Origin: Winogradskyella vidalii | GTDB lineage: Bacteria > Bacteroidota > Bacteroidia > Flavobacteriales > Flavobacteriaceae | Length of the DNA stretch: 64,000 nt | NCBI RefSeq assembly: GCF_013403955.1 | Contig: NZ_JABFDG010000001.1 | Location: forward strand, 124,001 to 188,000 | Direction of reading: 5' to 3' | In this document: positions 1 to 8,176 of the stretch, one piece after another | How positions within the stretch are numbered: the first letter of the stretch is position 1 | Layout: each line of letters opens with the position of its first letter | Notes under the pieces: generated by a model | What the model was told of the DNA's origin: nothing | What the model saw: only the letters and a program-made list of their open reading frames with translations | Database searches by the model: none | Position numbers and translations under genes: made by a program

Positions 1-1938
1 TGTTTTTTCAATTGCTGTTCCTTGAGGGTATTCGATATAAACAATAATTTGGTTGGGCTTATTATCTGGAAAGAACTCTACACTGGTACGTTGCGTTGCT
101 AATGAAATACCAAAAGCCACAAAAGCTGCAATTAATAAAAACAACGTGCTAAGACTTAAAATAATTGGTGTTTTACCAGATAGGGCATTTCTTAATCTGA
201 TTTCGTACCAATTTTCAAATTTCACTAAAGCTTTATTTTGAAAGCTATTTGCCCAGCCTCTAATAAAAAAGCGGTAGGCCCAAAGTAAGATTGCAGTAAA
301 AATCATAATGGTACCTAAACCTCTATAAGAGCCACCTAAAATTAGAATTAATATCCCTAAACCACCTACTATAATGGTTGTTTTTATGATTTGTTTTAAA
401 GGCATATCCCTATCTTCAGTAGTCATATAACGCGATACTAATACCGAATTAAAAAAAATAGCGACAATTAAAGATGATCCTAAAACGATAGATAGTGTTA
501 TAGGCAAAATCTTCATAAATTCACCCATAATACCAGGCCAAAGTCCTAGTGGGATAAATGCAGCAACTGTTGTTGCGGTTGAAATGATAATAGGAAAAGC
601 AATTTCTCCAATCCCTTTTTTCGCCGCTTCAATACGCCCCATGCCTTCATCTTCCATTAAACGGTAAACGTTTTCTACGACTACAATTCCGTTATCGACT
701 AGCATTCCTAGTCCCATAATAAGTCCAAAAAGTACCATAGTGTTTAAACTATAGCCAATGAGACCCAAAATCATGAGTGACATAAACATAGACATCGGAA
801 TTGCAAAACCAACAAATAAGGCATTCTTAAAACCTAAAAAGAACATTAAAACCGTGACCACGAGAATGACACCAAAAATGATATTGTTTACCAAATCATC
901 AACCTGTCCTATAGTTACTGAGGATTGGTCGTTAGTAATGCTAACTTCAACATCTTGTGGAAATTCATTATCAATAGCATCTTGTACGATAACTTGAATT
1001 TGCTCCGCAGCAGCCACCATATTTTTACCAGCACGTTTTTTAACGTCTAGCATTACTACTGGCTTTCCAGATTTTCTTGCAAATGTGGTTTTATCTTCTT
1101 CATGAAAGGTCACTGAAGCCACATCTTTTAAATAAATAGGATTATTGTTTTCAGATTTAACCACAAAATTTTCGAGCTCAGAAGGGGTTTCAATTTCACC
1201 AATAATTCTTATGGTACGTCGTTGGCCACTCGCTTTTAGGTTACCCGCAGACTGGGTTACGTTTCCATTATTTATAGCGCCAAGGATATCATTAAAGGTC
1301 ACTTTGGCAGCCATCATTTTATAAATGTCCACAGCAACTTCGACCTCTTTTTCTTGAGCACCACGAATATCTGCCTGTTTAATTTCCTGTAAATCTTCAA
1401 TTTCTTCCTGAAGGTATTCGGCATAATCCTTAAGGCGTTCAATAGGGTAATCACCAGAAATGTTAATGTTAAGAATTGGCATTTCTTCAGAAAGACTCAA
1501 TTCAAACACATCAGGTTCTACTTTGGCATCGTTAAAGGTTGGCCAATCTTCACCAGCGGTTTCCGAATCAATTTCATCTTTTACTTGTTGTTTAGCTTCT
1601 TCTACGGTGATATTTTCATCGAATTCTACAATAACCATAGAATAATCTTCCTGTGATGTTGAGGTAATTTCTACAACATTACTTACCGTTTTTAGGCGAT
1701 CTTCTACAGGATCCGTAATTAGCTTTTCAATATCTTCAGCCGTATTTCCTGGGTAAATAGTACTAACGTAAATCTTAGTTTCATTGACTTCGGGAAAAGA
1801 CTCTCTTGGCATGTCGAAAAAGGCTGATATTCCTAAATAGAAGAATACAGCAATTAGCACATACATTGTGGTTTTGTTGTTAATTGCCCACGATGACCAT
1901 GCAAATTCTTTATCAGTGTTTTTTTTCTTTTTTGTCAT
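1..1938 (-). CDS. RND efflux pump, inner-membrane subunit (AcrB/HAE1-like), C-terminus missing at window edge
   Basis: Proton-driven inner-membrane pump of a tripartite efflux system. The gene starts at ATG 1938 and runs open to base 1, giving 646 residues; the rest lies outside the window. Visible are a lysine-rich cytoplasmic start, TM1 at about 20-40, the porter region with the family motif YPGNTAEDIE near residue 60, and from about residue 340 a block of membrane helices. The helix with GMLVDNGIVVVEN (about residue 410) carries the acidic residue of the RND proton relay. It lies 79 bp after the adaptor gene, so it is probably the last gene of the tetR-tolC-adaptor-pump operon. The substrate cannot be told; the HAE1 class (drugs, lipophilic compounds) fits better than the metal class. 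Confidence 0.9.
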   Translation of the reverse strand, partial: MTKKKKNTDKEFAWSSWAINNKTTMYVLIAVFFYLGISAFFDMPRESFPEVNETKIYVSTIYPGNTAEDIEKLITDPVEDRLKTVSNVVEITSTSQEDYSMVIVEFDENITVEEAKQQVKDEIDSETAGEDWPTFNDAKVEPDVFELSLSEEMPILNINISGDYPIERLKDYAEYLQEEIEDLQEIKQADIRGAQEKEVEVAVDIYKMMAAKVTFNDILGAINNGNVTQSAGNLKASGQRRTIRIIGEIETPSELENFVVKSENNNPIYLKDVASVTFHEEDKTTFARKSGKPVVMLDVKKRAGKNMVAAAEQIQVIVQDAIDNEFPQDVEVSITNDQSSVTIGQVDDLVNNIIFGVILVVTVLMFFLGFKNALFVGFAIPMSMFMSLMILGLIGYSLNTMVLFGLIMGLGMLVDNGIVVVENVYRLMEDEGMGRIEAAKKGIGEIAFPIIISTATTVAAFIPLGLWPGIMGEFMKILPITLSIVLGSSLIVAIFFNSVLVSRYMTTEDRDMPLKQIIKTTIIVGGLGILILILGGSYRGLGTIMIFTAILLWAYRFFIRGWANSFQNKALVKFENWYEIRLRNALSGKTPIILSLSTLFLLIAAFVAFGISLATQRTSVEFFPDNKPNQIIVYIEYPQGTAIEKT

Positions 1939-2017
1939 TAGTGTGTAGTTTACAGGCGTTTGATGTTAACCTTAGCCTTTAAAGTTGTTGGGTAAGTACG
2001 TTTTAATTTATTAAGAC

Positions 2018-3205
2018 TTAAGACGCGTTACTCTCGTCTATTTTAAGTACTTCTACTGATTGTCCGTCTCGTACACTTCGCGCACCTTCTTGAATGATTT
2101 CTACGCCAGCTTCAAGTCCATTTAAAACTTCAATAATGTCGCCTTGTGTTTTTCCTGTTTTAATAATAATACGTTTAGCGGTACCAATACCATCAGTACC
2201 TTTTTCAGTAACAACATAAACATACTGTTCGCCTTCTGAGTTTTCTGAAACCACACTTTGAGGGATTAGTAAAGCTTCTTCATTGGTATAATCATTGATC
2301 TTTAAACGCGCCGTTAAATTTGGTTTAATTGAGTTGTCTTTGTTAGGAATTTCAACTTCAATTTTGAATGTTCGGTTATCAGGATTAATAAAATCACCTG
2401 CTTGTCGAATTTTAGTTTCAATCGTTTTCCCTAAAACAGGAATCGTAACGTTAACATTTTTTCCTCTAGTTACATCCGAAACATAGCGCTCTGGTACTTC
2501 CGTTTCTATATACATATCGTTTAAATTAACAATACGCATCAATGGTGATTGACCTGCTGCAACCACATTTCCTTGCTCGGTAATGATATCATCAATAGTA
2601 CCAGAAAAAGGGGCTTTTATAGTGGTCTTTGCAATTTCTTTGTTCATTTGATTAACGGACTCTTGCTGTGATTCATAAGTGGATTTTGATTGTAAAAAAT
2701 CAATTTCACTACCGATGTTTTGTTCCCATAGGCGTTGTTGACGCTCATAGGTCGTTTTTGCTAATTCGGTTTGAATCTTTAATTGTGCCAACTGCTGGCT
2801 TAATCCACCATCATCAATTTTAGCTAGGGTTTGTCCTTTAGAAACTTTCTGGCCTTCCTTAACATAGACATTAGTTAAAATACCATTGTATTCTGGTGTA
2901 ATTGTCAATAGGTTTTTAGTCGTAACATTTCCCTGAAGTTCTAAAACGTGATTAAAAACTTCAGTTTCAGCTTTAAATGTGGTGATTAAAGGCACATTTT
3001 TAGTAGTGTCTAAGGTTTTTATCTTTTCATCGAGACGTTTAATTTTGTCAGTGATGGCTTGTTGATCTTCAACCAGTTCAACCCTTTTTTTACGGATAGT
3101 TTCTAGGTTTCCGCTTTCTATAGCACTTTCTACAGAATTTTTTTTCTCCCCAGAACAAGAAACCGCTAATGTGGCAACGATTATTAAAAGATATATATGT
3201 TTCAT
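2018..3205 (-). CDS. RND efflux periplasmic adaptor (membrane fusion protein, HlyD/AcrA family)
   Basis: Links the RND pump to the TolC-like channel in the periplasm. 395 residues. The N-terminus is a lipoprotein signal (LAVSC, Cys17), so it is likely anchored in the inner membrane. A coiled-coil stretch follows the lipobox (about 25-70), then the first half of the split lipoyl (barrel-sandwich) domain with VYVKEGQKVSKGQTLAKID near 113-131, an alpha-helical hairpin (about 135-190), the second lipoyl half with APFSGTIDDI, and beta-barrel and membrane-proximal domains to the end. Length and order are normal for the family. It sits between the channel gene (65 bp upstream) and the pump gene, all on the minus strand. 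Confidence 0.92.
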   Translation of the reverse strand: MKHIYLLIIVATLAVSCSGEKKNSVESAIESGNLETIRKKRVELVEDQQAITDKIKRLDEKIKTLDTTKNVPLITTFKAETEVFNHVLELQGNVTTKNLLTITPEYNGILTNVYVKEGQKVSKGQTLAKIDDGGLSQQLAQLKIQTELAKTTYERQQRLWEQNIGSEIDFLQSKSTYESQQESVNQMNKEIAKTTIKAPFSGTIDDIITEQGNVVAAGQSPLMRIVNLNDMYIETEVPERYVSDVTRGKNVNVTIPVLGKTIETKIRQAGDFINPDNRTFKIEVEIPNKDNSIKPNLTARLKINDYTNEEALLIPQSVVSENSEGEQYVYVVTEKGTDGIGTAKRIIIKTGKTQGDIIEVLNGLEAGVEIIQEGARSVRDGQSVEVLKIDESNAS

Positions 3206-3269
3206 TTTTTTGATAGTGTTAATCAGATTTATGGTTAGGTGTTTATTATTTTAATTGTAGTGACTAAAA

Positions 3270-4616
3270 TTAGTTGTCAATTGGTGTGTTTAATACGGTT
3301 TCTAAAGCCGCTTTATAGTTCACAACATCTAACATGGCTTGTAACAACTCTTGTTGTGCTGTGTATAATTGCGTTTGTGCTTGTCTAAGATCAAAACTAG
3401 AACCGATACCTTCAAAAAATTTGGTTTGGTTTTTTGTTTCAATACGCTCGGCAAGTGCTAAGTTTTCTTTTTTATTCTGATAATCTTCAATAGCGAATTG
3501 ATAATCGCTTTTTGCAGATGCAATTTCGAGTTTAATGCGCTGTTCCGTTTCGGTTAATTCTGTTTCAGATTTTTCTAAATTGATTTGTGCACGTTGGGTT
3601 GAGGCACTTCGCATTCCTGAACTAAAAATTGGGATGTCAAGGCTTAATCCAAATAAAGACGATCCAAACCAATCTTGAGATTTTTTGGCAAAAGTAAATT
3701 CGTCACTGTAACCAGAATAGCCACCATTAATAAAAGCATTTAAGGTTGGTAAGGCTTTACTTTTTTCGAGTTTCAATAACAAGGCTTTAGACTCAGCATC
3801 ATTCTTTGCAATTAGATAATCTATAGTGCTTTCAGGGTTGGCTTCAGCTTCAAGAATTCCCAAGGTCATATTTTGTGTTGTTAAGGCCTCTAAACTGTCG
3901 GTTAATTCTAACGGCTCGTAAACATCCATCCCCAAGTTGATATTCAACATTTGATAAGCTAGTGTTTTAAGTCTTTTAGAATTGTTAAGATTGCTTTTTA
4001 AACCAGAGAGTGTGATTTTTAGTTGTTCAACACTTTCTTCTTCTTCCAATCCATTTTCAAAAATCTTTGTGGTTTCAAAAAGGTTCTTTTCAAGTACGTC
4101 TATATTACGTTCTAAAATAGTAATGCTTTCTTCTGCTAACAAGACATTGCCATAGGCATCAATAACGGATTTTCTAACTTCTAGATCTGTTTTTACTTTG
4201 GCATTTTTAGAAATTTCTAAATATACTTTTGCCGATTGTAAGCCAACAATGTAAGAGCCATCAAATACTTTTTGATTTAAGGTTGCAAAGCCAGTCATGC
4301 TTTGTTTAGTTCCAAAAATAACTTCTGAGAATTCGCCAGGTTGACCCCCAAAAAATTCAGCCGGAATCACTTGTACTTGTTGTTTTAAATTGTTCTGGTA
4401 ATCTATACTTGCACTTATTTGCGGTAAACCACTGGCTGTAGTTTCCCATTTTTGTTGCTTTGCAGCATCAATGTCTCGCGTTGCGTTTATGGCTGATCGA
4501 TTGTTTTCTAAAGCGTAGTCTATAGCTTCTTGTAGTGAAAGACTAGTAGGTTGGTCTTGTGAAAAGGCCATTTGAAAAACAATGAATCCGACTATTATAG
4601 TGAATGTTTTTTTCAT
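3270..4616 (-). CDS. TolC-family outer-membrane efflux channel
   Basis: Outer-membrane exit duct for the RND system. 448 residues, with a Sec signal peptide (first 19 residues, ending in FSQ) followed by the repeated OEP pattern: the start LSLQEAIDYALENN is typical of TolC proteins, and the second repeat has GLSLDIPIFSSGMRSA. Most of the rest is predicted long alpha-helices with few membrane strands, as in TolC. The start codon lies only 3 bp after the stop of the tetR gene, a tight operon coupling. It is probably controlled from the promoter and inverted repeat upstream of tetR. Confidence 0.92.
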   Translation of the reverse strand: MKKTFTIIVGFIVFQMAFSQDQPTSLSLQEAIDYALENNRSAINATRDIDAAKQQKWETTASGLPQISASIDYQNNLKQQVQVIPAEFFGGQPGEFSEVIFGTKQSMTGFATLNQKVFDGSYIVGLQSAKVYLEISKNAKVKTDLEVRKSVIDAYGNVLLAEESITILERNIDVLEKNLFETTKIFENGLEEEESVEQLKITLSGLKSNLNNSKRLKTLAYQMLNINLGMDVYEPLELTDSLEALTTQNMTLGILEAEANPESTIDYLIAKNDAESKALLLKLEKSKALPTLNAFINGGYSGYSDEFTFAKKSQDWFGSSLFGLSLDIPIFSSGMRSASTQRAQINLEKSETELTETEQRIKLEIASAKSDYQFAIEDYQNKKENLALAERIETKNQTKFFEGIGSSFDLRQAQTQLYTAQQELLQAMLDVVNYKAALETVLNTPIDN

Positions 4617-4619
4617 TAT

Positions 4620-5222
4620 TTAATTTTGATTGGTATGTAATTGAGTTAGTGTTTCTAAGCCTTTAGGCGAGCAAATACCTCTTAAATGGTATTCTAAATA
4701 ATTATTCATTAGCATTGGTGTAGAGAAATTTTCGCGAGGAAAAATATCTTGATCTTTTAATGATATGATGCCATTAAAATATAATCGCGCTACAAAATTA
4801 ATATCTATAGAGTCTCTATAGAGTTTTTGTGCAACACCACGTTCTAAATTTTCAGTGACGCACCCCAACATTTTTACAAATTGCTTACTTTTTAAAGAAG
4901 CATATATTTTTGGGTAATATTTTTGAAGCTGATATTGAGGCGAGGACTTTTCGTCCTTAAGATTGTGCATTACAAAACGTTTAATTTCATAAATTTCTTC
5001 AATAGGATTTTTATCTAAAGTGCAAATCTCATCAATACCGCACGAAATATTATCTAAAATGGTAAGCGCAGTTGCTTCAACTAATTTTGTTTTGTTTTGA
5101 AAATGTTGGTAAATGGTTTTTTTAGAAATCCCCATTTCATTAGCAATATCATCCATTGTTACGCTTTTAAAACCAAATTTTAAAAATAAATCAACAGATT
5201 TTTGTACTATTTTGTCTTTCAT
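4620..5222 (-). CDS. TetR/AcrR-family transcriptional repressor of the efflux operon
   Basis: Ligand-responsive repressor. I chose ATG 5222 (200 residues) instead of the longer frame to 5270, because TetR proteins begin about ten residues before the helix-turn-helix and because the TAGTTTTG promoter box at 5268-5275 would place the transcript start near 5262. The N-terminal HTH reads VTMDDIANEMGISKKTIYQHF; the remainder is an all-alpha ligand and dimer domain without recognisable signature. It is the first gene of the efflux operon, so autoregulation is expected. The perfect inverted repeat at 5279-5310, just upstream of the promoter box, is the likely operator. Confidence 0.9.
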   Translation of the reverse strand: MKDKIVQKSVDLFLKFGFKSVTMDDIANEMGISKKTIYQHFQNKTKLVEATALTILDNISCGIDEICTLDKNPIEEIYEIKRFVMHNLKDEKSSPQYQLQKYYPKIYASLKSKQFVKMLGCVTENLERGVAQKLYRDSIDINFVARLYFNGIISLKDQDIFPRENFSTPMLMNNYLEYHLRGICSPKGLETLTQLHTNQN

Positions 5223-5267
5223 ATTTAAGGTTCCATATAAAAATGGAATAACTATTTTATTAAAGCG

Positions 5268-5275
5268 CAAAACTA
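5268..5275 (-). promoter_or_regulatory. Promoter -7 box (TAGTTTTG) of the tetR-RND operon
   Basis: On the minus strand the box reads TAGTTTTG, an exact match to the Bacteroidota consensus TAnnTTTG. It lies 46 bp upstream of the tetR ATG. No clear TTTG -33 box is visible; that region is covered by the inverted repeat at 5279-5310. Confidence 0.6.
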
Positions 5276-5278
5276 CAA

Positions 5279-5310
5279 TAGGAAACTTTAAAAACCTAAA
5301 AAGTTTCCTA
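5279..5310. promoter_or_regulatory. Perfect 11-bp inverted repeat, probable TetR operator
   Basis: Arms TAGGAAACTTT (5279-5289) and AAAGTTTCCTA (5300-5310) are exact reverse complements with a 10-bp spacer. It covers the -33 region of the tetR promoter, where a bound repressor would exclude RNA polymerase. TetR proteins bind such symmetric sites next to their own gene; assignment to this TetR is inference. Confidence 0.65.
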
Positions 5311-5393
5311 AGTTTTAATGTTTATTTAACGTGTGCTTCTTATATCCTTAAAGCTTTAGTGTGTAACAGCCTTTATTATTGAAACAATTGAAT

Positions 5394-5401
5394 TATTTTT
5401 G
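5394..5401 (+). promoter_or_regulatory. Promoter -7 box (TATTTTTG), leaderless arrangement
   Basis: TATTTTTG matches TAnnTTTG and is followed by only four bases before the ATG at 5406. Transcription would start at or within a base or two of the start codon. This also supports ATG 5406 over the TTG at 5379 as translation start. Confidence 0.55.
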
Positions 5402-5405
5402 TTCC

Positions 5406-6380
5406 ATGCAACACATTGAACAGTACCAAAAATCATTTCTAAAACATTTAGAAAGTTTTACCGAAAACAAAGAGCCACAGAACCTCTATAGTCCTATAAA
5501 TTATATTCTTCAATTAGGAGGAAAGCGCTTAAGACCAGTTTTAACTTTAATGACGGCTGAAGTTTTTGGCGAAACGGCTCATAATGCAATGGATGCTGCT
5601 TTGTCCATTGAGGTTTTTCATAATTTTTCATTAGTTCACGATGACATTATGGACGATGCCCCTTTACGAAGAGGGAAACAAACAGTACATGAGAAATGGA
5701 ACTTAAACACAGGAATCCTTTCTGGAGATGCCATGTTGATTATGGCTTATCAGCTGTTTGAGAATTATGATGCTGAAACATTTCAAGCTTTGGCAAAATT
5801 ATTTAGTAAAACGGCTTTAGAAGTTTGTGAAGGTCAGCAATACGATATCGATTTTGAAACTCGGGATGACGTGTCTATACCAGAGTATCTTAGAATGATT
5901 GAGTTTAAAACCGCTGTTTTAGTAGGTGCAGCGATGAAAATGGGGGCGATTGTAGCCAAGACTTCTGAGGATAATCAAAATGCTATATATGAATTTGGGC
6001 GTTTATTAGGTGTTGCTTTTCAACTTCAAGATGATTATTTAGATGCTTTTGGAAATCCAGAAACCTTTGGGAAACAAGTTGGTGGTGATATTATAGAAAA
6101 TAAAAAGACCTATTTGTATTTAAAAACATTAGAATTAGGTTCTGATGATGATAGATTGAATTTACAGACTTTTATGACGGATTCCGAGCTTTCAAATTCT
6201 GATAAAGTTGAAAAAGTAAAGGCGTTATTTTTAAAATCTACAGCTGCGGAAGCTACACAAAATGCCGTTGAAGCATATACTAATAAGGCTTTTGATGTTT
6301 TAAAAACTTTAAATATTTCAGAAGACAAAAAATCAGTACTTCGCTTGTTTGGAGAACAATTAATGAATAGACGTGTCTAA
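5406..6380 (+). CDS. Polyprenyl diphosphate synthase (trans-isoprenyl chain elongation)
   Basis: Condenses isopentenyl diphosphate onto an allylic diphosphate to make the prenyl chain for quinone or carotenoid synthesis. 324 residues from ATG 5406. The LGGKRLRP substrate motif, the first aspartate-rich motif DDIMD followed by DAPLRRG, and the second motif DDYLD are all present, so the enzyme should be active. A phenylalanine stands at the fifth position before the first Asp motif, a feature often linked with short products (C15-C20); product length is otherwise not readable. The stop codon overlaps the ATG of the next gene (TAATG at 6378-6382), suggesting translational coupling. Confidence 0.9.
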   Translation: MQHIEQYQKSFLKHLESFTENKEPQNLYSPINYILQLGGKRLRPVLTLMTAEVFGETAHNAMDAALSIEVFHNFSLVHDDIMDDAPLRRGKQTVHEKWNLNTGILSGDAMLIMAYQLFENYDAETFQALAKLFSKTALEVCEGQQYDIDFETRDDVSIPEYLRMIEFKTAVLVGAAMKMGAIVAKTSEDNQNAIYEFGRLLGVAFQLQDDYLDAFGNPETFGKQVGGDIIENKKTYLYLKTLELGSDDDRLNLQTFMTDSELSNSDKVEKVKALFLKSTAAEATQNAVEAYTNKAFDVLKTLNISEDKKSVLRLFGEQLMNRRV

Positions 6381-6730
6381 TGGGGTTGCCATCAAATTTT
6401 GAAGCATTAATTAAAGCCGCTGAAGGCTTAAATCTATATAGAAAACTTATTATTCAACTCAATAAAGATTTGTTATATGCTAATATCGATTTAGAATTTA
6501 ATGAAGAAACGTTGCCAACCAGTTTAAAATTGGTACTTCAGGAAACGGTTTTTCATCTTATAAATTCTAAATTTTCAGATTATCTAAATTTACTTTATAT
6601 CGTGGATGTTTCTGAAGCTAAAGTCAAATCTCTCGATGGAAGCGATGCCTTAAAATTATCAGAGGACGTTACCTTTATTATTTTACAACGCGAATGGCAA
6701 AAGGTCTGGTATAAAGCTAAATATTCTTAA
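6380..6730 (+). CDS. Small conserved protein of unknown function, coupled to the polyprenyl synthase gene
   Basis: 116 residues, no signal peptide and no membrane segment, acidic and leucine-rich, probably cytoplasmic and mostly helical. Its ATG overlaps the stop of the upstream synthase gene by one base, so both are translated from one message. I do not recognise a domain. Codon use matches its neighbours and the reading frame is clean, so it is a real gene. Its coupling to prenyl synthesis is the only clue to its role. Confidence 0.8.
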   Translation: MGLPSNFEALIKAAEGLNLYRKLIIQLNKDLLYANIDLEFNEETLPTSLKLVLQETVFHLINSKFSDYLNLLYIVDVSEAKVKSLDGSDALKLSEDVTFIILQREWQKVWYKAKYS

Positions 6731-6746
6731 AATAAAAACTTATATC

Positions 6747-6760
6747 GGATAATTTTATCT
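6747..6760. promoter_or_regulatory. Palindromic operator copy 1 (GGATAATTTTATCT) before the rrf2 gene
   Basis: GGATAATTTTATCT is a 12/14 match to the perfect palindrome at 7310-7323 and is base-for-base the same 14-mer as that at 20332-20345. It ends 18 bp before the TATTTTTG promoter box of the rrf2 gene, so it occupies the -33 region. Probable autoregulatory binding site of the Rrf2 protein (inference). Confidence 0.65.
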
Positions 6761-6778
6761 TAATTAAAAAATATAGTG

Positions 6779-6786
6779 TATTTTTG
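6779..6786 (+). promoter_or_regulatory. Promoter -7 box (TATTTTTG) of the rrf2 gene
   Basis: Exact TAnnTTTG match; the ATG follows 23 bp later. The -33 position is taken up by the palindrome at 6747-6760 and has no TTTG. Confidence 0.6.
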
Positions 6787-6808
6787 TCCTCTAAATTAGT
6801 ATTATAAT

Positions 6809-7243
6809 ATGTTTTCTAAAGCTTGTGAATACGGTATTAAAGCCACGATTTTTATCGCAGTTAATTCCTCTGAAAACAGACGGGTTAGTCCAAAGGAAAT
6901 ATCTGAAGAAATAGATTCACCCCAGGCGTTTACGGCTAAAATTCTTCAAGCCTTAGTGCGACATAAGGTTGTAAAATCGGTAAGAGGTGCCTATGGTGGT
7001 TTTGAGATTGATAAAGGGAAAATTGCAACAATAAAATTATCACAAATTGTTTTTGCTATAGATGGTGATCAAATTTATAAAGGCTGTGGTTTAGGGTTGC
7101 ATACTTGTAATGAAAAGCACCCTTGTCCTGTTCACGATAAATTTATGGTGGTAAGAGAAGAACTTAGAGACATGCTAGAAAACACAACGTTAGAACAATT
7201 AGCCTTAGACATTAAATCTGGTGTTGCATTTTTAAAGATTTAA
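6809..7243 (+). CDS. Rrf2-family transcriptional regulator, NsrR-like (probable Fe-S, NO-sensing)
   Basis: 144 residues. N-terminal winged helix typical of Rrf2 (start MFSKACEYGIKA, recognition region QAFTAKILQALVRHKVVKSVR, wing GAYGGFEI). Three cysteines, Cys93, Cys100 and Cys106 (CGLGLHTC then NEKHPC), lie where NsrR and IscR hold their cluster-binding cysteines; the spacing here is C-x6-C-x5-C instead of C-x5-C-x5-C. Members of this group use a [2Fe-2S] or [4Fe-4S] cluster to sense NO or cluster status. The next gene encodes the RIC repair protein, and palindromes of one family stand before this gene, ric and the nos-linked cytochrome, so it most likely controls a nitrosative stress and N2O regulon. 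Confidence 0.88.
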   Translation: MFSKACEYGIKATIFIAVNSSENRRVSPKEISEEIDSPQAFTAKILQALVRHKVVKSVRGAYGGFEIDKGKIATIKLSQIVFAIDGDQIYKGCGLGLHTCNEKHPCPVHDKFMVVREELRDMLENTTLEQLALDIKSGVAFLKI

Positions 7244-7309
7244 CGCATCTAATTATAAGATTCCAATTTTAAATGGGTTGGGATTCATAAAAAAATTTGA
7301 ACATAAATA

Positions 7310-7323
7310 GGATAAATTTATCC
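7310..7323. promoter_or_regulatory. Palindromic operator copy 2 (GGATAAATTTATCC), perfect palindrome before ric
   Basis: Perfect 14-bp palindrome ending 14 bp before the ATG of the RIC gene, where a bound repressor would block initiation or elongation. It is the best-conserved of the three related sites in the window. Confidence 0.7.
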
Positions 7324-7337
7324 GAAATAAGATTAAT

Positions 7338-8069
7338 ATGGAAACACTTGAAAAAAACATTGAAAAAGAAATAGGACAATTTGTTGCCGACGATTTTAGA
7401 ACTGCAGCGATATTCTCTAAATATAAAATTGATTTTTGTTGCAATGGCAACCGAACAGTAGAGGAGGCTTGCGAAAAAAAAGGTATCGATAGTCATGTTT
7501 TATTAGAAGAACTCAACCATGTTTTAAATTCTAAAACCGGTGAGTCTATAGATTATAAATCTTGGCCATTAGACTTATTAGCTGAGTATATTGAAAAGAA
7601 ACATCACAGATATGTGGAAGAAAAAATACCGGTTTTACGTCAGTTTTTAGACAAATTATGTAAAGTGCATGGAGAACGTCACCCAGAGTTGTTTGAAGTT
7701 AATAAGTTATTTACGGCGTCTGCAGGTGAATTAGCATCGCATTTAAAGAAAGAAGAATTGATTCTTTTTCCTTTTGTTAAAAAGATGGTTAAAGCAACGT
7801 TAGATGGAGGAGCCGTGCCATCGCCACAGTTTGGTACAGTGGAAAACCCCATAGCGATGATGATGGAAGAGCATGATAATGAAGGGCAGCGTTTTAGAGA
7901 TATCGCTGAGCTTACGGATAATTATAATCCACCAGCAGATGCTTGCAACACATATAAAGTTACTTATGCAATGTTAGACGAATTTGAAAAAGATTTGCAT
8001 TTACACATTCATTTAGAAAACAATATTTTATTTCCTGCGGCTATAAAGTTAGAACAGCAATTTGGTTAA
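7338..8069 (+). CDS. ric: RIC-family iron-sulfur cluster repair di-iron protein (ScdA/YtfE/NorA type)
   Basis: Cytoplasmic di-iron protein that repairs Fe-S clusters damaged by NO or oxidants. 243 residues. The N-terminal ScdA_N (DUF542) domain has the motif DFCCNGNRTVEEAC at about 32-45. It is followed by the hemerythrin-like domain with the iron ligands spread over H-R-Y, H-G-E-R-H, HLKKEE, EEHDNEG and HLHIHLENN. Length agrees with the family. The gene follows the NsrR-like regulator and has the perfect operator palindrome 14 bp upstream. A terminator-like hairpin at 8097-8139 follows it. The symbol is given for the family. Confidence 0.92.
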   Translation: METLEKNIEKEIGQFVADDFRTAAIFSKYKIDFCCNGNRTVEEACEKKGIDSHVLLEELNHVLNSKTGESIDYKSWPLDLLAEYIEKKHHRYVEEKIPVLRQFLDKLCKVHGERHPELFEVNKLFTASAGELASHLKKEELILFPFVKKMVKATLDGGAVPSPQFGTVENPIAMMMEEHDNEGQRFRDIAELTDNYNPPADACNTYKVTYAMLDEFEKDLHLHIHLENNILFPAAIKLEQQFG

Positions 8070-8096
8070 TAGCAATCCTTAATTATTTTTAACTTT

Positions 8097-8139
8097 GAAA
8101 AAGGCTCAAAATGTTGTGATTCATTTTTGAGTCTTTTTC
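8097..8139 (+). terminator. Intrinsic terminator after ric
   Basis: Arms GAAAAAGGCTCAAAA (8097-8111) and TTTTGAGTCTTTTTC (8125-8139) pair with one G-T, and the downstream arm is T-rich. It separates ric from the membrane protein gene that follows. Confidence 0.6.
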
Positions 8140-8176
8140 TATTAATTATTACATTTCAAAAACCAAAGTTGCCATA

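Noticed and set aside
758..997. Open frame on the plus strand inside the RND pump gene, and many similar frames opposite to real genes
   Set aside because: Shadow frames of real minus-strand genes; no independent support.
5379..5405. Longer polyprenyl synthase start (TTG 5379)
   Set aside because: Would add nine residues unlike the family and lies upstream of the promoter box that points to ATG 5406.
7253..7496. Two minus-strand frames across the ric start
   Set aside because: Low-complexity Phe/Ser/Leu sequences antisense to the ric gene and its operator; not coding.
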